43,606 nt of DNA. It comes from Rhodocyclales bacterium. GTDB lineage: Bacteria; Pseudomonadota; Gammaproteobacteria; Burkholderiales; Rhodocyclaceae. This document shows, in pieces, positions 27,479 through 35,026 of the stretch. A program made the translations under genes and the position numbers. A model generated the notes under the pieces. That model was not told where the DNA came from. It saw only the letters and a program-made list of their open reading frames with translations, and did no database searches. Numbering within the stretch: the stretch's first letter is position 1; every line of letters starts with the position of its first letter. The stretch is taken from the NCBI GenBank assembly GCA_003105015.1, contig PQAF01000024.1, positions 1 to 43,606 on the forward strand. Reading direction: 5' to 3'.

Positions 27479-28513
27479 ATGAATGCGAAAACCAAGGAAA
27501 TTGCGGGTACTCCTTCCGAACCGGAGAATCCGGCGGGCGTCAGGTACTTGCCTGGCTTCGGTCCGGCCAAGCCGAAACCGGCGATGCGTGAAGAAGCGAT
27601 TGCTGCTCGTCTGGACGAAATGCAAAAGGCCGGCATTGAAGATCGACAAATTGCCGTCGAGTCGCACGTTTTAAGGGCAGCTGTCGACGGATGGAAAAAT
27701 GGAACCCGCCCGAAAGAGATCACCGAGGCGCTTTCTGCCTGGCTGACGAAGATCGATGACGAAATTGCAAAGTTGAACGGGGATTTCGTCCTGACTCCCA
27801 CCGCCGGACGCATCCTGAGAACATTCGAGCAGGCGCGCACACCGAAGAACAACGAGGGGAGACGGGGCGTTGGCTCGATCTGGGGCGCCTCCGGCACCAG
27901 CAAGAGCGAGGCCGCGAAATGGGCGGCGCGCATGGATGAAAGCGTCGTATATGTCCAGGTGGATGGCGAATGCCGCACCTGGACGATGTTGCTCAAGCGA
28001 GTGCTGGCTGCGAAGACGGGATATGCCGGTTATGCCGGGCGCGAGGAGCCGCTGCGTGAGCGGGTGGTCAGGGAGGTGCGGGAGGGCGGGCTGATCATTT
28101 TCGATCATGCGCACCTGTTGCGTCTCACGATCATGGAGCAGCTGCTGGTATTCCCCGACGAAGAGGGCATCGCGCTTGCCTTCATCGGCAATGCCAAGGG
28201 TTACAAAGCCCTGATGGATGCCAAGCTCGCGCAGATCACCTCGCGCATTGCCGGAGCGCAGTTGTTCATCAACATGCCGGGCGAGGATGACGTGGACGCC
28301 TTACTGGAAGCCTGGGGGATCTCGGGCAGGGATGAGCGGGCTTTGTGTCAGCAGATTGGGCGCCAGGACGGTGGGCTGCGTTACCTCGATTTGACCGTTC
28401 GCGAAGCGCGCAAGCTAGCGCTGGTTGGCGGGGCACAGCGGATCGATGTCCGCCATCTCAAACTAGGAGCCATGAACGCAGGCTGCTGGATAGATGTGGA
28501 GGGCGACGCGTGA
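27479..28513 (+). CDS. MuB-like transposition target-selection ATPase
   Basis: A 344-residue AAA+ ATPase of the MuB type, which binds target DNA and delivers it to the transposase. The N-terminal 130 residues include a helix-turn-helix-like segment (IEDRQIAVESHVLRAAVDGWKNG). Walker A is GASGTSKS (136-143). Walker B is LIIFDHAH (205-212), where the usual catalytic Glu is His210. It lies 67 bases after the transposase gene with a GGAG ribosome binding site, and its TGA overlaps the GTG start of gemA. Confidence 0.87.
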   Translation: MNAKTKEIAGTPSEPENPAGVRYLPGFGPAKPKPAMREEAIAARLDEMQKAGIEDRQIAVESHVLRAAVDGWKNGTRPKEITEALSAWLTKIDDEIAKLNGDFVLTPTAGRILRTFEQARTPKNNEGRRGVGSIWGASGTSKSEAAKWAARMDESVVYVQVDGECRTWTMLLKRVLAAKTGYAGYAGREEPLRERVVREVREGGLIIFDHAHLLRLTIMEQLLVFPDEEGIALAFIGNAKGYKALMDAKLAQITSRIAGAQLFINMPGEDDVDALLEAWGISGRDERALCQQIGRQDGGLRYLDLTVREARKLALVGGAQRIDVRHLKLGAMNAGCWIDVEGDA

Positions 28514-28992
28514 GTGCACAGCAACGTAAGCTCACTGGCTGCTTTTTACCGCGCGGCAAGATTGCCTTGATTCATGTGGCAAGGCGCGAACTGAGCATGG
28601 CGGATGAAGACTATCGCGCCCTGTTGTTGCGTGTCGCCGGGGTTGAGCACGCAAACGATCTGACGCCATCAGGGTTCGAGGCCGTCATGGAGGAATTCAA
28701 GCGCCTGGGGTTTCGCCACCGGCCGAGTCAGCGTCGGCCCAAAGGTGCCGGGCGAGGATCGGCGCCGAATCGTCCAACGCCAGCACAGTGGCGTCTCATG
28801 GAAGATCGTGCCCGGCAAGTAGGCTTTGGCGGATTGGACGATCCTCGTTTTGTTGCCTGGGCGAAGCCGCGCGGCAAGGCCGAACACCCGCGCTTTCTCG
28901 ATATGACCAGTGCGCAGCGTGTCATTGCGGCATTGGGGAATTGGATTGAACGAATGGGAGGAAAACAGAATGCCGCCGCGCACAAAGATTGA
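28510..28992 (+). CDS. gemA: GemA-like regulatory protein (Mu Gp16 family)
   Basis: A 160-residue protein of the phage GemA/Gp16 family, judged by the pattern KIALIHVARREL...DEDYRALLLRVAGV near the start and the C-terminal TPAQWRLMEDRARQVG...RFLDMTSAQRVIAALGNW. In Mu, GemA modulates host gene expression and DNA supercoiling. GTG start at 28510 overlaps the preceding stop (GTGA), the usual coupling in this element. Confidence 0.8.
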   Translation: MSAQQRKLTGCFLPRGKIALIHVARRELSMADEDYRALLLRVAGVEHANDLTPSGFEAVMEEFKRLGFRHRPSQRRPKGAGRGSAPNRPTPAQWRLMEDRARQVGFGGLDDPRFVAWAKPRGKAEHPRFLDMTSAQRVIAALGNWIERMGGKQNAAAHKD

Positions 28993-29353
28993 AACCATGC
29001 CGCCTTCAGTACGGAAGTTGATTCGTGATGCGATCCACCGTGCCGGCTATGCACAATACGCTGCCGTAGCTCTCGGCCTGCGCAAACGAGGGATTGACGT
29101 TTCGGAGTCATGCGTGCGCCGCTACGGCGCGCAACTCAGAACGAAGGTGATGCTGTTGGAAGCGCAAGCCATGCGGCAGGCTGGCGACGGCTGCAGCGTG
29201 GGAGGATTGGGTCTGCCAGAGGGAGGCGGCTCAATAGTTTTTGTGATCGACACGAAATCCCGGCAAACCACGATCATTGAAACCGGGGCCTCACCCGATC
29301 AGGTGTTTTCTACTCTGAACTCGATCCAATTTCAGAAAGGGGGGAACTCGTAA
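28970..29353 (+). CDS. Mu Gp27-like protein (DUF3486)
   Basis: A 127-residue protein whose first 65 residues match the DUF3486 pattern (PPRTKIETMPPSVRKLI, then a YAALALGLRKRGIDVSESCVRRYG-like segment), the family of Mu Gp27, thought to be a small terminase or DNA-binding partner. The C-terminal half is Gly-rich, then a beta segment. The ATG has GGGAGG upstream and lies inside the end of gemA. Its usual partner, the large terminase, is missing from this element. Confidence 0.65.
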   Translation: MPPRTKIETMPPSVRKLIRDAIHRAGYAQYAAVALGLRKRGIDVSESCVRRYGAQLRTKVMLLEAQAMRQAGDGCSVGGLGLPEGGGSIVFVIDTKSRQTTIIETGASPDQVFSTLNSIQFQKGGNS

Positions 29354-29700
29354 TGGAGCAAGCGAAGGTTTCGAACGTAGCGAAAAGCGCAGACGAAAGG
29401 GTCCAACGCATCGACGACATCCTGCGCACATCCTTCGCAGTGCCGCCGGCGACGCACGGCGCATTCGATGATCTGTATGGCCGCCTGCAATTCATTAAGT
29501 TGGCCGGCGAAGCCCTGCGCGGCATAGCCAGCATGATGCGGCCGGAATACCTGAGCGCAGACGAGCCGCTGAATGAAACCCGTCGCAGCGATGCGGCGGC
29601 TATCTTTCGCTTCTTCGGCGAAGCGCTAGAGGGTCCGGTGGATGAGGGGCACACCGACCTGGAGCGGCTTGAGCGCGCAGCGAAGGGGGAATTGGTATGA
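29353..29700 (+). CDS. Phage protein of unknown function
   Basis: A 115-residue acidic, largely helical protein with no recognised motif. Its ATG shares a base with the preceding TAA (TAATG) and its TGA overlaps the next start (ATGA), which supports it as a real gene of the early-middle operon. Confidence 0.65.
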   Translation: MEQAKVSNVAKSADERVQRIDDILRTSFAVPPATHGAFDDLYGRLQFIKLAGEALRGIASMMRPEYLSADEPLNETRRSDAAAIFRFFGEALEGPVDEGHTDLERLERAAKGELV

Positions 29701-29921
29701 GTGACATTACCGCTTTGGGGAAAGCCGGCAACCTGTTTGGTGTCACGAGCGACATTGGGCTGGGCCTGTGTGCCCTCGGCGATGTGATGAAAGCGACCGA
29801 CATGGGCAGCCTAGAAGACCATACGCTCAACGGTCTAGGGGCTCTGCTCTGTGCAGTTGGCGGCGGATTGCTCGAAATCTCCGATCACGGCCGGCAGATT
29901 GCCGGCGTCCCGCCCGGCTGA
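29697..29921 (+). CDS. Small phage protein of unknown function
   Basis: A 74-residue Gly/Leu-rich protein with two moderately hydrophobic segments (about 13-31 and 44-60). It is coupled to the upstream gene by an ATGA overlap and followed 21 bases later by an intrinsic terminator, so it is the last gene of the early transcript. A membrane role is possible but not shown. Confidence 0.6.
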   Translation: MSDITALGKAGNLFGVTSDIGLGLCALGDVMKATDMGSLEDHTLNGLGALLCAVGGGLLEISDHGRQIAGVPPG

Positions 29922-29942
29922 GCATCCGGCATTGCCCTTTCC

Positions 29943-29980
29943 AACCCGCCTTGCCCAAAGCAGGCGGGTTTTTCATTTTT
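29943..29980 (+). terminator. Intrinsic terminator of the early phage operon
   Basis: AACCCGCC (29943-29950) pairs with GGCGGGTT (29963-29970) around a 12-base loop and is followed by a T-rich run (TTTCATTTTT). Confidence 0.85.
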
Positions 29981-30136
29981 GGGAGGGATCGCCAGGTCAA
30001 GCCCGGCCGGATTCTGCCGGCCGCAATACAGCCCCCTGGAGCCGCCGAAAGCCCCGGATGGCTACCTACCCCTAGGAATTTTCCGTCAGCGGTTTTTAAC
30101 GGGGGTTTAACGGGGTTCTTGGCGGGGTTGTCGCCC

Positions 30137-30170
30137 GGGTGGCCCCTGATTGAAGGGGCCACCCCTTTGT
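30137..30170 (+). terminator. Second hairpin before mor
   Basis: GGGTGGCCCC (30137-30146) pairs with GGGGCCACCC (30155-30164), followed by CTTTGT. It lies in the 475-base gap (29922-30396) before mor, in which I see no other gene. A short palindrome AAAACGTTTT at 30349-30358 lies just ahead of mor. Confidence 0.5.
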
Positions 30171-30396
30171 GGACGACGCCCTGGCGGGCTATCCGGCCTC
30201 ACGGTGGCTCGTGGCCATCTGGAAGGGCGGCTCCGGTCGCCAGCCAGGTGCGAACGGCTTGATGGTCAGCCCCGAAGAGGAGATAGGTGGTAGCTAACCG
30301 GCCGTATCGCAATAGCAACCATACCGGCATCTGGCCCTACGATTTATTAAAACGTTTTCTTTAACAAAAGGCTTTGGGCAAGCCAGCATCGGCAAC

Positions 30397-30768
30397 ATGA
30401 GCTTTGATGCCGATGATCTCCTGGAAGACGCCGCAGTGAAACTGCAGGCATTGCTGGTCTCTCACGGTATTGGCTTGGAAAAGAGCGCCGATATCGCCGT
30501 TGAAGTTGTGGCTGGCTTGCGTGCGCACTGGGCAGGCCAATCCTTCTATGTGCCACAAGGGGCCTCTGCGAAGCGGCAGAAAAGAGACCTGGCCATCTTC
30601 TCTGAGTTCAACGGCAAGAATTATGGAGAGCTGGCGATGGGCCACGGTCTATCCGAGATGCGCGTCCGTCAGATCGTGTGGAGGATGACGAGGCCGGCGC
30701 AGGACAAGGCCCAGGAAGAAGCCAGGCTTGCGGCCATCGCCGAACGACACAGAAAGACAGTGGGATGA
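30397..30768 (+). CDS. mor: Mor-like middle/late transcription activator
   Basis: A 123-residue protein of the Mor/C family: an acidic helical N-domain (DDLLEDAAVKLQALLVSHGI) followed by a DNA-binding domain with YVPQGASAKRQKRDLAIFSEFNGKNYGELAMGHGLSEMRVRQIVWRM, whose last part is the helix-turn-helix. In Mu, Mor turns on the middle promoter after early replication. The upstream gap separates it from the early operon. Its stop overlaps the next start (ATGA). Ribosome binding site is weak. Confidence 0.85.
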   Translation: MSFDADDLLEDAAVKLQALLVSHGIGLEKSADIAVEVVAGLRAHWAGQSFYVPQGASAKRQKRDLAIFSEFNGKNYGELAMGHGLSEMRVRQIVWRMTRPAQDKAQEEARLAAIAERHRKTVG

Positions 30769-31475
30769 GTTCTACACATCAAATTGCAAGGGCTGCGCTC
30801 ACGGTCGCTGTTCACGACGGAGGCCAGGTGCAATTGTTGCCCTTCGGTGATTTTCGATCCATCGATGGCCGCCCTGCGGGCGTGGCTGCCTGGCGCATCG
30901 ATGCCGGAATTGCCGATGAGGTTATTGCGCGTGCGGAGCGGCGCATAAACGACCTGGTGATCGATTTCGAGCACCAAACCCAACTCGCAGAAAAGAACGG
31001 CAGGCCGGCTCCTGCTGCAGGATGGTTCAAACGGGTTGAATGGCGCGAAGGTATCGGGTTATTCGCAACTGACGTTCGCTGGACTGCTGCAGCGAGCGCG
31101 ATGATTCGTGCGGGAGAATACAAATACCTTTCCCCCGTGTTCCGGTTTGATGCTCGCAGCGGGCATGTGCAAGAAATTCTCAGCGCAGCCCTGACAAATT
31201 CCCCTGCCCTCGACGGGATGGTTGCCGTCGCCCTGCGACGGGATCACCGCGTTACGGAACAAGCGTGTGGTTTGACAGAGGTGGATCGCGTGGTGTGCGC
31301 GCGCTTGGGTATTTCAGCGGACAGCTTTCTGCAAACCAGGGCTGGGGCGGACGTTGCCATCCAGAAAACGAATGGGGCTGCAGGCGGGCTCAATCCGGCA
31401 CAGCTGGAGATGTGTCGTTTGTTGGGGGTATCCCCGGTGGCTTATCTACGGACTCTTGAAGAGGAGAATTCATGA
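30765..31475 (+). CDS. Mu protease I-like protein (short form)
   Basis: A 236-residue protein resembling the Mu I protein (prohead protease/scaffold). Pattern: LLPFGDFRSIDGRPAGVAAWRID, then VIDFEHQTQLAEKNGRPAPAAGWFKRVEWREGIGLFATDVRWTAAASAMIRAGEYKYLSPVFRFD, where the His and Ser expected of the protease core may be H in FEHQT and S in KYLSP. The family's C-terminal scaffold part seems shortened. It has no capsid gene to serve in this element. ATGA overlaps join it to both neighbours. Confidence 0.75.
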   Translation: MSSTHQIARAALTVAVHDGGQVQLLPFGDFRSIDGRPAGVAAWRIDAGIADEVIARAERRINDLVIDFEHQTQLAEKNGRPAPAAGWFKRVEWREGIGLFATDVRWTAAASAMIRAGEYKYLSPVFRFDARSGHVQEILSAALTNSPALDGMVAVALRRDHRVTEQACGLTEVDRVVCARLGISADSFLQTRAGADVAIQKTNGAAGGLNPAQLEMCRLLGVSPVAYLRTLEEENS

Positions 31476-32344
31476 TGGAAGATACGACCAATGTCGTCAA
31501 TGTTCGTGAAGTGCTGAATTGCCTGTCGGCGGCCAGGAAGGCAATGGCCGAAGCCGACTCCGCGCGCCTGACCTACGAACATGAACTGCGGGACCTTCGC
31601 AATCATGCGAATGGGTATCGCACGCAAGCGGAACGGGAAAAAAACGCAGCCCTGCTGGCCGAAGTTCGAGACCTTGACGAACGCTGCGCCGCGCTTAATG
31701 AAAATGTGCGCAGAATGACTGCCGAAAAACGAAAGTGGCAGGAGGAAATTGCCAGGCTCGAAGCCATCAAGTTGCCCGAGCGGGGATTGCTCGATCTTGC
31801 GGTTGAAAAATACCGCGATGCGCGCAACGAGACCCAGACGCTGGAAGCTCAAAAGCGCGATCTCACGGAGGCGCGTGATCGCGCAGCCGAAGCGAAACGG
31901 AAGGCGGTCGCTGGCATAAGCCAGGCTGAGGGGGCGAAACGCAACGCGCTTTCGCTCGGGGACGTTGCCTCCGCAAACGCCGCCTTGGCGAAAGCGCGTG
32001 CAGCCGATGCGGATGTCGAAGCCCTGATTTCAAATATCGACAGCCGTTTGCGTTCCCTTCCCGATGCGCTGGAGAAAGCAAAATTTCAACTTCGCATCGA
32101 AGAGGCGGGGCTTTGGTCGGCCTGCTTCGACGCCATTGCTGCCGAGGTACTGACTCACGAAGCCATGCCCCAGCTTACGCAAAAAATCGCCCGCGCTCAC
32201 GCGGCCCTGCTCAAAAGCGGCGGCGGTGCCTCGCTGGAGCAATGCATTGCGCGGATCATCACCAAGGGCTCCGGGGCGGGATCTTCGCCCGAACAGGTCG
32301 CGCAGTTGCAGGCGGAAATGGCGATGGAGATTGGCGTCGCATGA
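31472..32344 (+). CDS. Long coiled-coil protein, unknown
   Basis: A 290-residue protein, of which about residues 15-215 are Ala/Glu/Arg/Lys-rich heptad-like helix with a Pro break near residue 100 (LPERG), followed by a helical C-domain. It occupies the place where Mu-like phages keep major capsid and tail tube/sheath genes. Coupled to both neighbours by ATGA overlaps, so probably translated. A scaffold-like role is possible, but I recognise no family. Confidence 0.65.
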   Translation: MMEDTTNVVNVREVLNCLSAARKAMAEADSARLTYEHELRDLRNHANGYRTQAEREKNAALLAEVRDLDERCAALNENVRRMTAEKRKWQEEIARLEAIKLPERGLLDLAVEKYRDARNETQTLEAQKRDLTEARDRAAEAKRKAVAGISQAEGAKRNALSLGDVASANAALAKARAADADVEALISNIDSRLRSLPDALEKAKFQLRIEEAGLWSACFDAIAAEVLTHEAMPQLTQKIARAHAALLKSGGGASLEQCIARIITKGSGAGSSPEQVAQLQAEMAMEIGVA

Positions 32345-32643
32345 CGGCAATGGCGCCTCCTGAGGGGATACCGATGCGGCCCCATGTTGAAATGTGGCAC
32401 AGCGGCTTCGAGATCGCCGGTCCGTTTTCTCTGGAAGTCATCGCTGGTTTTTCGTTCAGAGATTACTACAACATGCTGAGGGTGCAGCGTCGGCTTGTGC
32501 AGTTGGCGAGAGGAGGCACCGCCATCGCTCTAGCGGCGGAAAGTGCTCGCAGTCTGCAAAGGCTAACCGGCGGCGTGTCCAGTTCATTCCGCGCGTGGGA
32601 GCCACTCGCGGCCAATAGCAAATTGCCAGGAGAAAGAGAATGA
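32341..32643 (+). CDS. Phage protein of unknown function
   Basis: A 100-residue protein without a recognised family. It contains an aromatic stretch (GPFSLEVIAGFSFRDYYNMLRVQRRL) then an Ala-rich helix. Coupled by ATGA overlaps to the coiled-coil gene upstream and the tail chaperone downstream. Confidence 0.6.
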   Translation: MTAMAPPEGIPMRPHVEMWHSGFEIAGPFSLEVIAGFSFRDYYNMLRVQRRLVQLARGGTAIALAAESARSLQRLTGGVSSSFRAWEPLAANSKLPGERE

Positions 32644-32951
32644 GCACCGTAAAAGGAACTTTGCCGCACGGCATGAGGGTTGGTGAAGAAATACATCGAC
32701 ACTTCGAAGTGCGTGAGGCCCTTGTCGACGACATGGTCCAGGCGGAGAAGGACGTTTCGCCCACAGAGCTTCATGCCTTCAATGTCCAGTTGCTATGTCG
32801 AGTAACGGTCAAGATCGGCAGCTTCACCGGACCGTTTTCCCCCGGCATGTTCATGAAGCTCAAGCGAGGCGATTACAACGCCCTTGTGCAGGCCATGCTG
32901 GAGGCCGATAAGCTGGGGGAGTCAGCGCCCGCCGCCGTCGAGAATACTTAG
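32640..32951 (+). CDS. Tail assembly chaperone (Mu Gp41-like)
   Basis: A 103-residue protein of the tail assembly chaperone type, by position directly before the tape measure gene and by its pattern: a short beta N-terminus with H/GMRVGEEIHRHFEVREALVDDM, then helices ending ALVQAMLEADKLG. Such chaperones bind the tape measure before the tube forms. It ends at TAG (32949-32951), but a run of five G at 32915-32919 near the 3' end allows a -1 shift into a longer frame reaching the tape measure start. Confidence 0.7.
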   Translation: MSTVKGTLPHGMRVGEEIHRHFEVREALVDDMVQAEKDVSPTELHAFNVQLLCRVTVKIGSFTGPFSPGMFMKLKRGDYNALVQAMLEADKLGESAPAAVENT

Positions 32952-33070
32952 AAGCCGTATTGCTGCTAGGCCTACGTACCCACTGGCCGCCCTCTGAGAT
33001 CGGACGCCTGAGTAAGTCGGAATTCGAATTCTTCATCGAGAAGCTGACGCAACCACCAGCACCATCATGA
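32912..33070 (+). CDS. -1 frame extension of the tail assembly chaperone
   Basis: Reading frame -1 relative to the chaperone is open from 32912, just after a TAA at 32909-32911, to a TGA at 33068-33070. It has no start codon of its own. After a slip on GGG GGA (32915-32920) the product would run GVSARRRREYLEAVLLLGL and onward for about 50 residues. The extension's stop overlaps the tape measure ATG (ATGA), as expected of a translated frame. This mirrors the G/GT arrangement of lambda and its Mu counterpart. Strong by position; not proven. Confidence 0.7.
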   Translation, partial: AGGVSARRRREYLEAVLLLGLRTHWPPSEIGRLSKSEFEFFIEKLTQPPAPS

Positions 33071-34983
33071 ACAAGAATCTGTCTCTCAGCATAATTCTCA
33101 ACCTAAAGGATGGAATGTCCGGGCCGGCTGCAAAGGCCATGTCCACACTGACGGCGGCAACCACCAAGGGTGTAAGAGAGCAGCAAGCCGAATACCGGCG
33201 GTTGGCTCAAGCCAGAGAGACGCTTGGAATTCGCTCCGAGCACACGATCCGGCGAGAAGTCCAAAAGACTGAGGCCGCCTATAAGCGACTGGCAGCAACC
33301 GGCAATCTGAGTTGGCGGGAGCAAGCGCGCGCGGCTGAGGCTGCACGTCGTCAAGTCGCGGCCCTCAGTAACGAGATGGGCAAACTGACTCACATGCAGA
33401 AACTTGCGGCGGGTGGGCGAGCTGTTCTCGGGACGGCGGCGGGCGTTATGGCGGCAGGCTATGTTCTCAAGCCTGCCGTTGATAGAGCCATGAGCTACGA
33501 TTTGCGATTGGCGCACATGGCCAACACCGCGTTTTCCGACCGCGATCGATCCGGTCGCAAGGCCGGTGTGCGAGACCTCGATTCCACCATCTCCGGGGCG
33601 ATCCGCAAGGGTGGCGGCACGCGGGATCAAGCCGCCGAAACTCTTGATGCCCTGATTGCCTCCGGCGCCATGAGCGTACAGGACGCTTCCGGTTTGCTGC
33701 CGACACTCATGAAATCGGCTACCGCGTCTGGCGCTGATAGCAGCCAACTGGCACAGATCGCCATTCGAGCCATGCAGACCCTCAAGATCAAGCCTAGCGA
33801 CATGCCGAAGGTTATCGACATGGGAATTGCAGCTGGCCAGGCCGGAGGTTTCGAGCTGAGGGATATGGCCAAGTGGCTGCCACAGCAGATGGCGGCAGCC
33901 AGCGCTTCCGGTCTCACAGGTGTGAGGGGATTTGCCAAGCTCGCTTCACTCAATCAAGCGGCAGTGATCACGGCAGGCAGCAAGGACGAGGCTGGCAACA
34001 ACCTCGTAAACCTCCTCGCCAAGATCAACAGCAAAGATACCGCTGAGGACGCGAAGAAGCTAGGCATCAATCTGCCAAAGTATCTCGCCGCACAACGGGC
34101 GAATGGCGTCGACTCGGTTGACGCCTTTGTGGGGCTTGTCGACCAAACGGTTTCGAAGCAGGCAGCGTGGAAGCAGTTGCAGAAAAAACTGGCAGACGCG
34201 AGAGACGACACCGAGAAACGTGAAACCCTCGAAAGCATGGCTGCCATCGTACAAGGGTCTGCGGTGGGCAAGCTGGTGCAGGACCGTCAAGCCTTGATGG
34301 CCCTCGTAGGCATCATGAACAATCGGGATTATTTGGCTGATGTGCAGCGTAAGACGCTAGGGGGAGCAGGCGCCACTGACAAGAATTTTGGAGTGATTTC
34401 CGACACGGCGTCCTTCAGGGTCGGCCAGGCAGCGAACGAGAAGGAGATCGCGCAGCAAAACGCGATGAATGGGCTGACGCCTGTCATAGGGGCGCTCTCG
34501 GATAAGGTTGTCGAGGCCGCGCGAGCCTATCCTGGCTTGACTACGGCGACCGTGGCTGCATCTGCGGCACTGACAGCGCTTGCGGCTGCGGCGGGCGCTG
34601 CCGGCCTTACCAGCGTACTTACTGGAGGTGGTGCGGCCACAAGAGCGGCTGGCATGGCCGGCGCTGCTGGGGGCGCTCTGCGCTCCATAGGTGGGTTTGC
34701 GTTGAAACGTGGCTTGCCTCTGCTGGGCGCTTGGGAGGGGGGGCAGTTGGCAGGCGGCTACATCAATCAGGGTATCAATTGGGGGCTGTCCAGGATCGCT
34801 GGCCGAGAAACTACGCTTGGTGGATATATTTACGACAAAACCCACCGTCAGGAAAACAAGGTCAGTGGCGAAATACTTGTGAAAGTGGATCAGGAGGGTC
34901 GCCTGAACTCCGTTAGTGCCAAATCAACCAATCGCGATGTGCCGTTTAGTTTGGATCTCGGCACGACCATGTTGGCGCCATGA
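33067..34983 (+). CDS. Tail tape measure protein
   Basis: A 638-residue protein. Residues 1-110 are a helical head (LSLSIILNLKDGMSGPAAKAM followed by basic coiled coil). From about 115 there is a TP901/Mu-type tape measure domain (AGMPAAGYVLK-like VMAAGYVLKPAVDRAMSYDLRLAHMANTAF), then a long Ala-rich helix and hydrophobic segments near 490-560. Tape measures set tail length and occupy the tube. By the usual rule of about 1.5 angstrom per residue this would fit a tail near 95 nm. No tube or sheath gene is present here. Frame is complete. Confidence 0.85.
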   Translation: MNKNLSLSIILNLKDGMSGPAAKAMSTLTAATTKGVREQQAEYRRLAQARETLGIRSEHTIRREVQKTEAAYKRLAATGNLSWREQARAAEAARRQVAALSNEMGKLTHMQKLAAGGRAVLGTAAGVMAAGYVLKPAVDRAMSYDLRLAHMANTAFSDRDRSGRKAGVRDLDSTISGAIRKGGGTRDQAAETLDALIASGAMSVQDASGLLPTLMKSATASGADSSQLAQIAIRAMQTLKIKPSDMPKVIDMGIAAGQAGGFELRDMAKWLPQQMAAASASGLTGVRGFAKLASLNQAAVITAGSKDEAGNNLVNLLAKINSKDTAEDAKKLGINLPKYLAAQRANGVDSVDAFVGLVDQTVSKQAAWKQLQKKLADARDDTEKRETLESMAAIVQGSAVGKLVQDRQALMALVGIMNNRDYLADVQRKTLGGAGATDKNFGVISDTASFRVGQAANEKEIAQQNAMNGLTPVIGALSDKVVEAARAYPGLTTATVAASAALTALAAAAGAAGLTSVLTGGGAATRAAGMAGAAGGALRSIGGFALKRGLPLLGAWEGGQLAGGYINQGINWGLSRIAGRETTLGGYIYDKTHRQENKVSGEILVKVDQEGRLNSVSAKSTNRDVPFSLDLGTTMLAP

Positions 34984-35026
34984 CTCTTGCGGCATCATGA
35001 TCTCTGAGGCGTTTGCAGATGACTGA
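34980..35026 (+). pseudogene. Possible remnants of a gene between tape measure and hub
   Basis: The 35-base gap between the tape measure stop and the hub start contains a chain of overlapping mini-frames: ATG at 34980 to TGA at 34998-35000 (MTLAAS), then ATG at 34997 to TGA at 35024-35026 (MISEAFADD), each with ATGA-type or overlapping junctions. Mu-like phages carry gene N here. These could be the stubs left by an in-place deletion; they could equally be chance. Confidence 0.35.
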
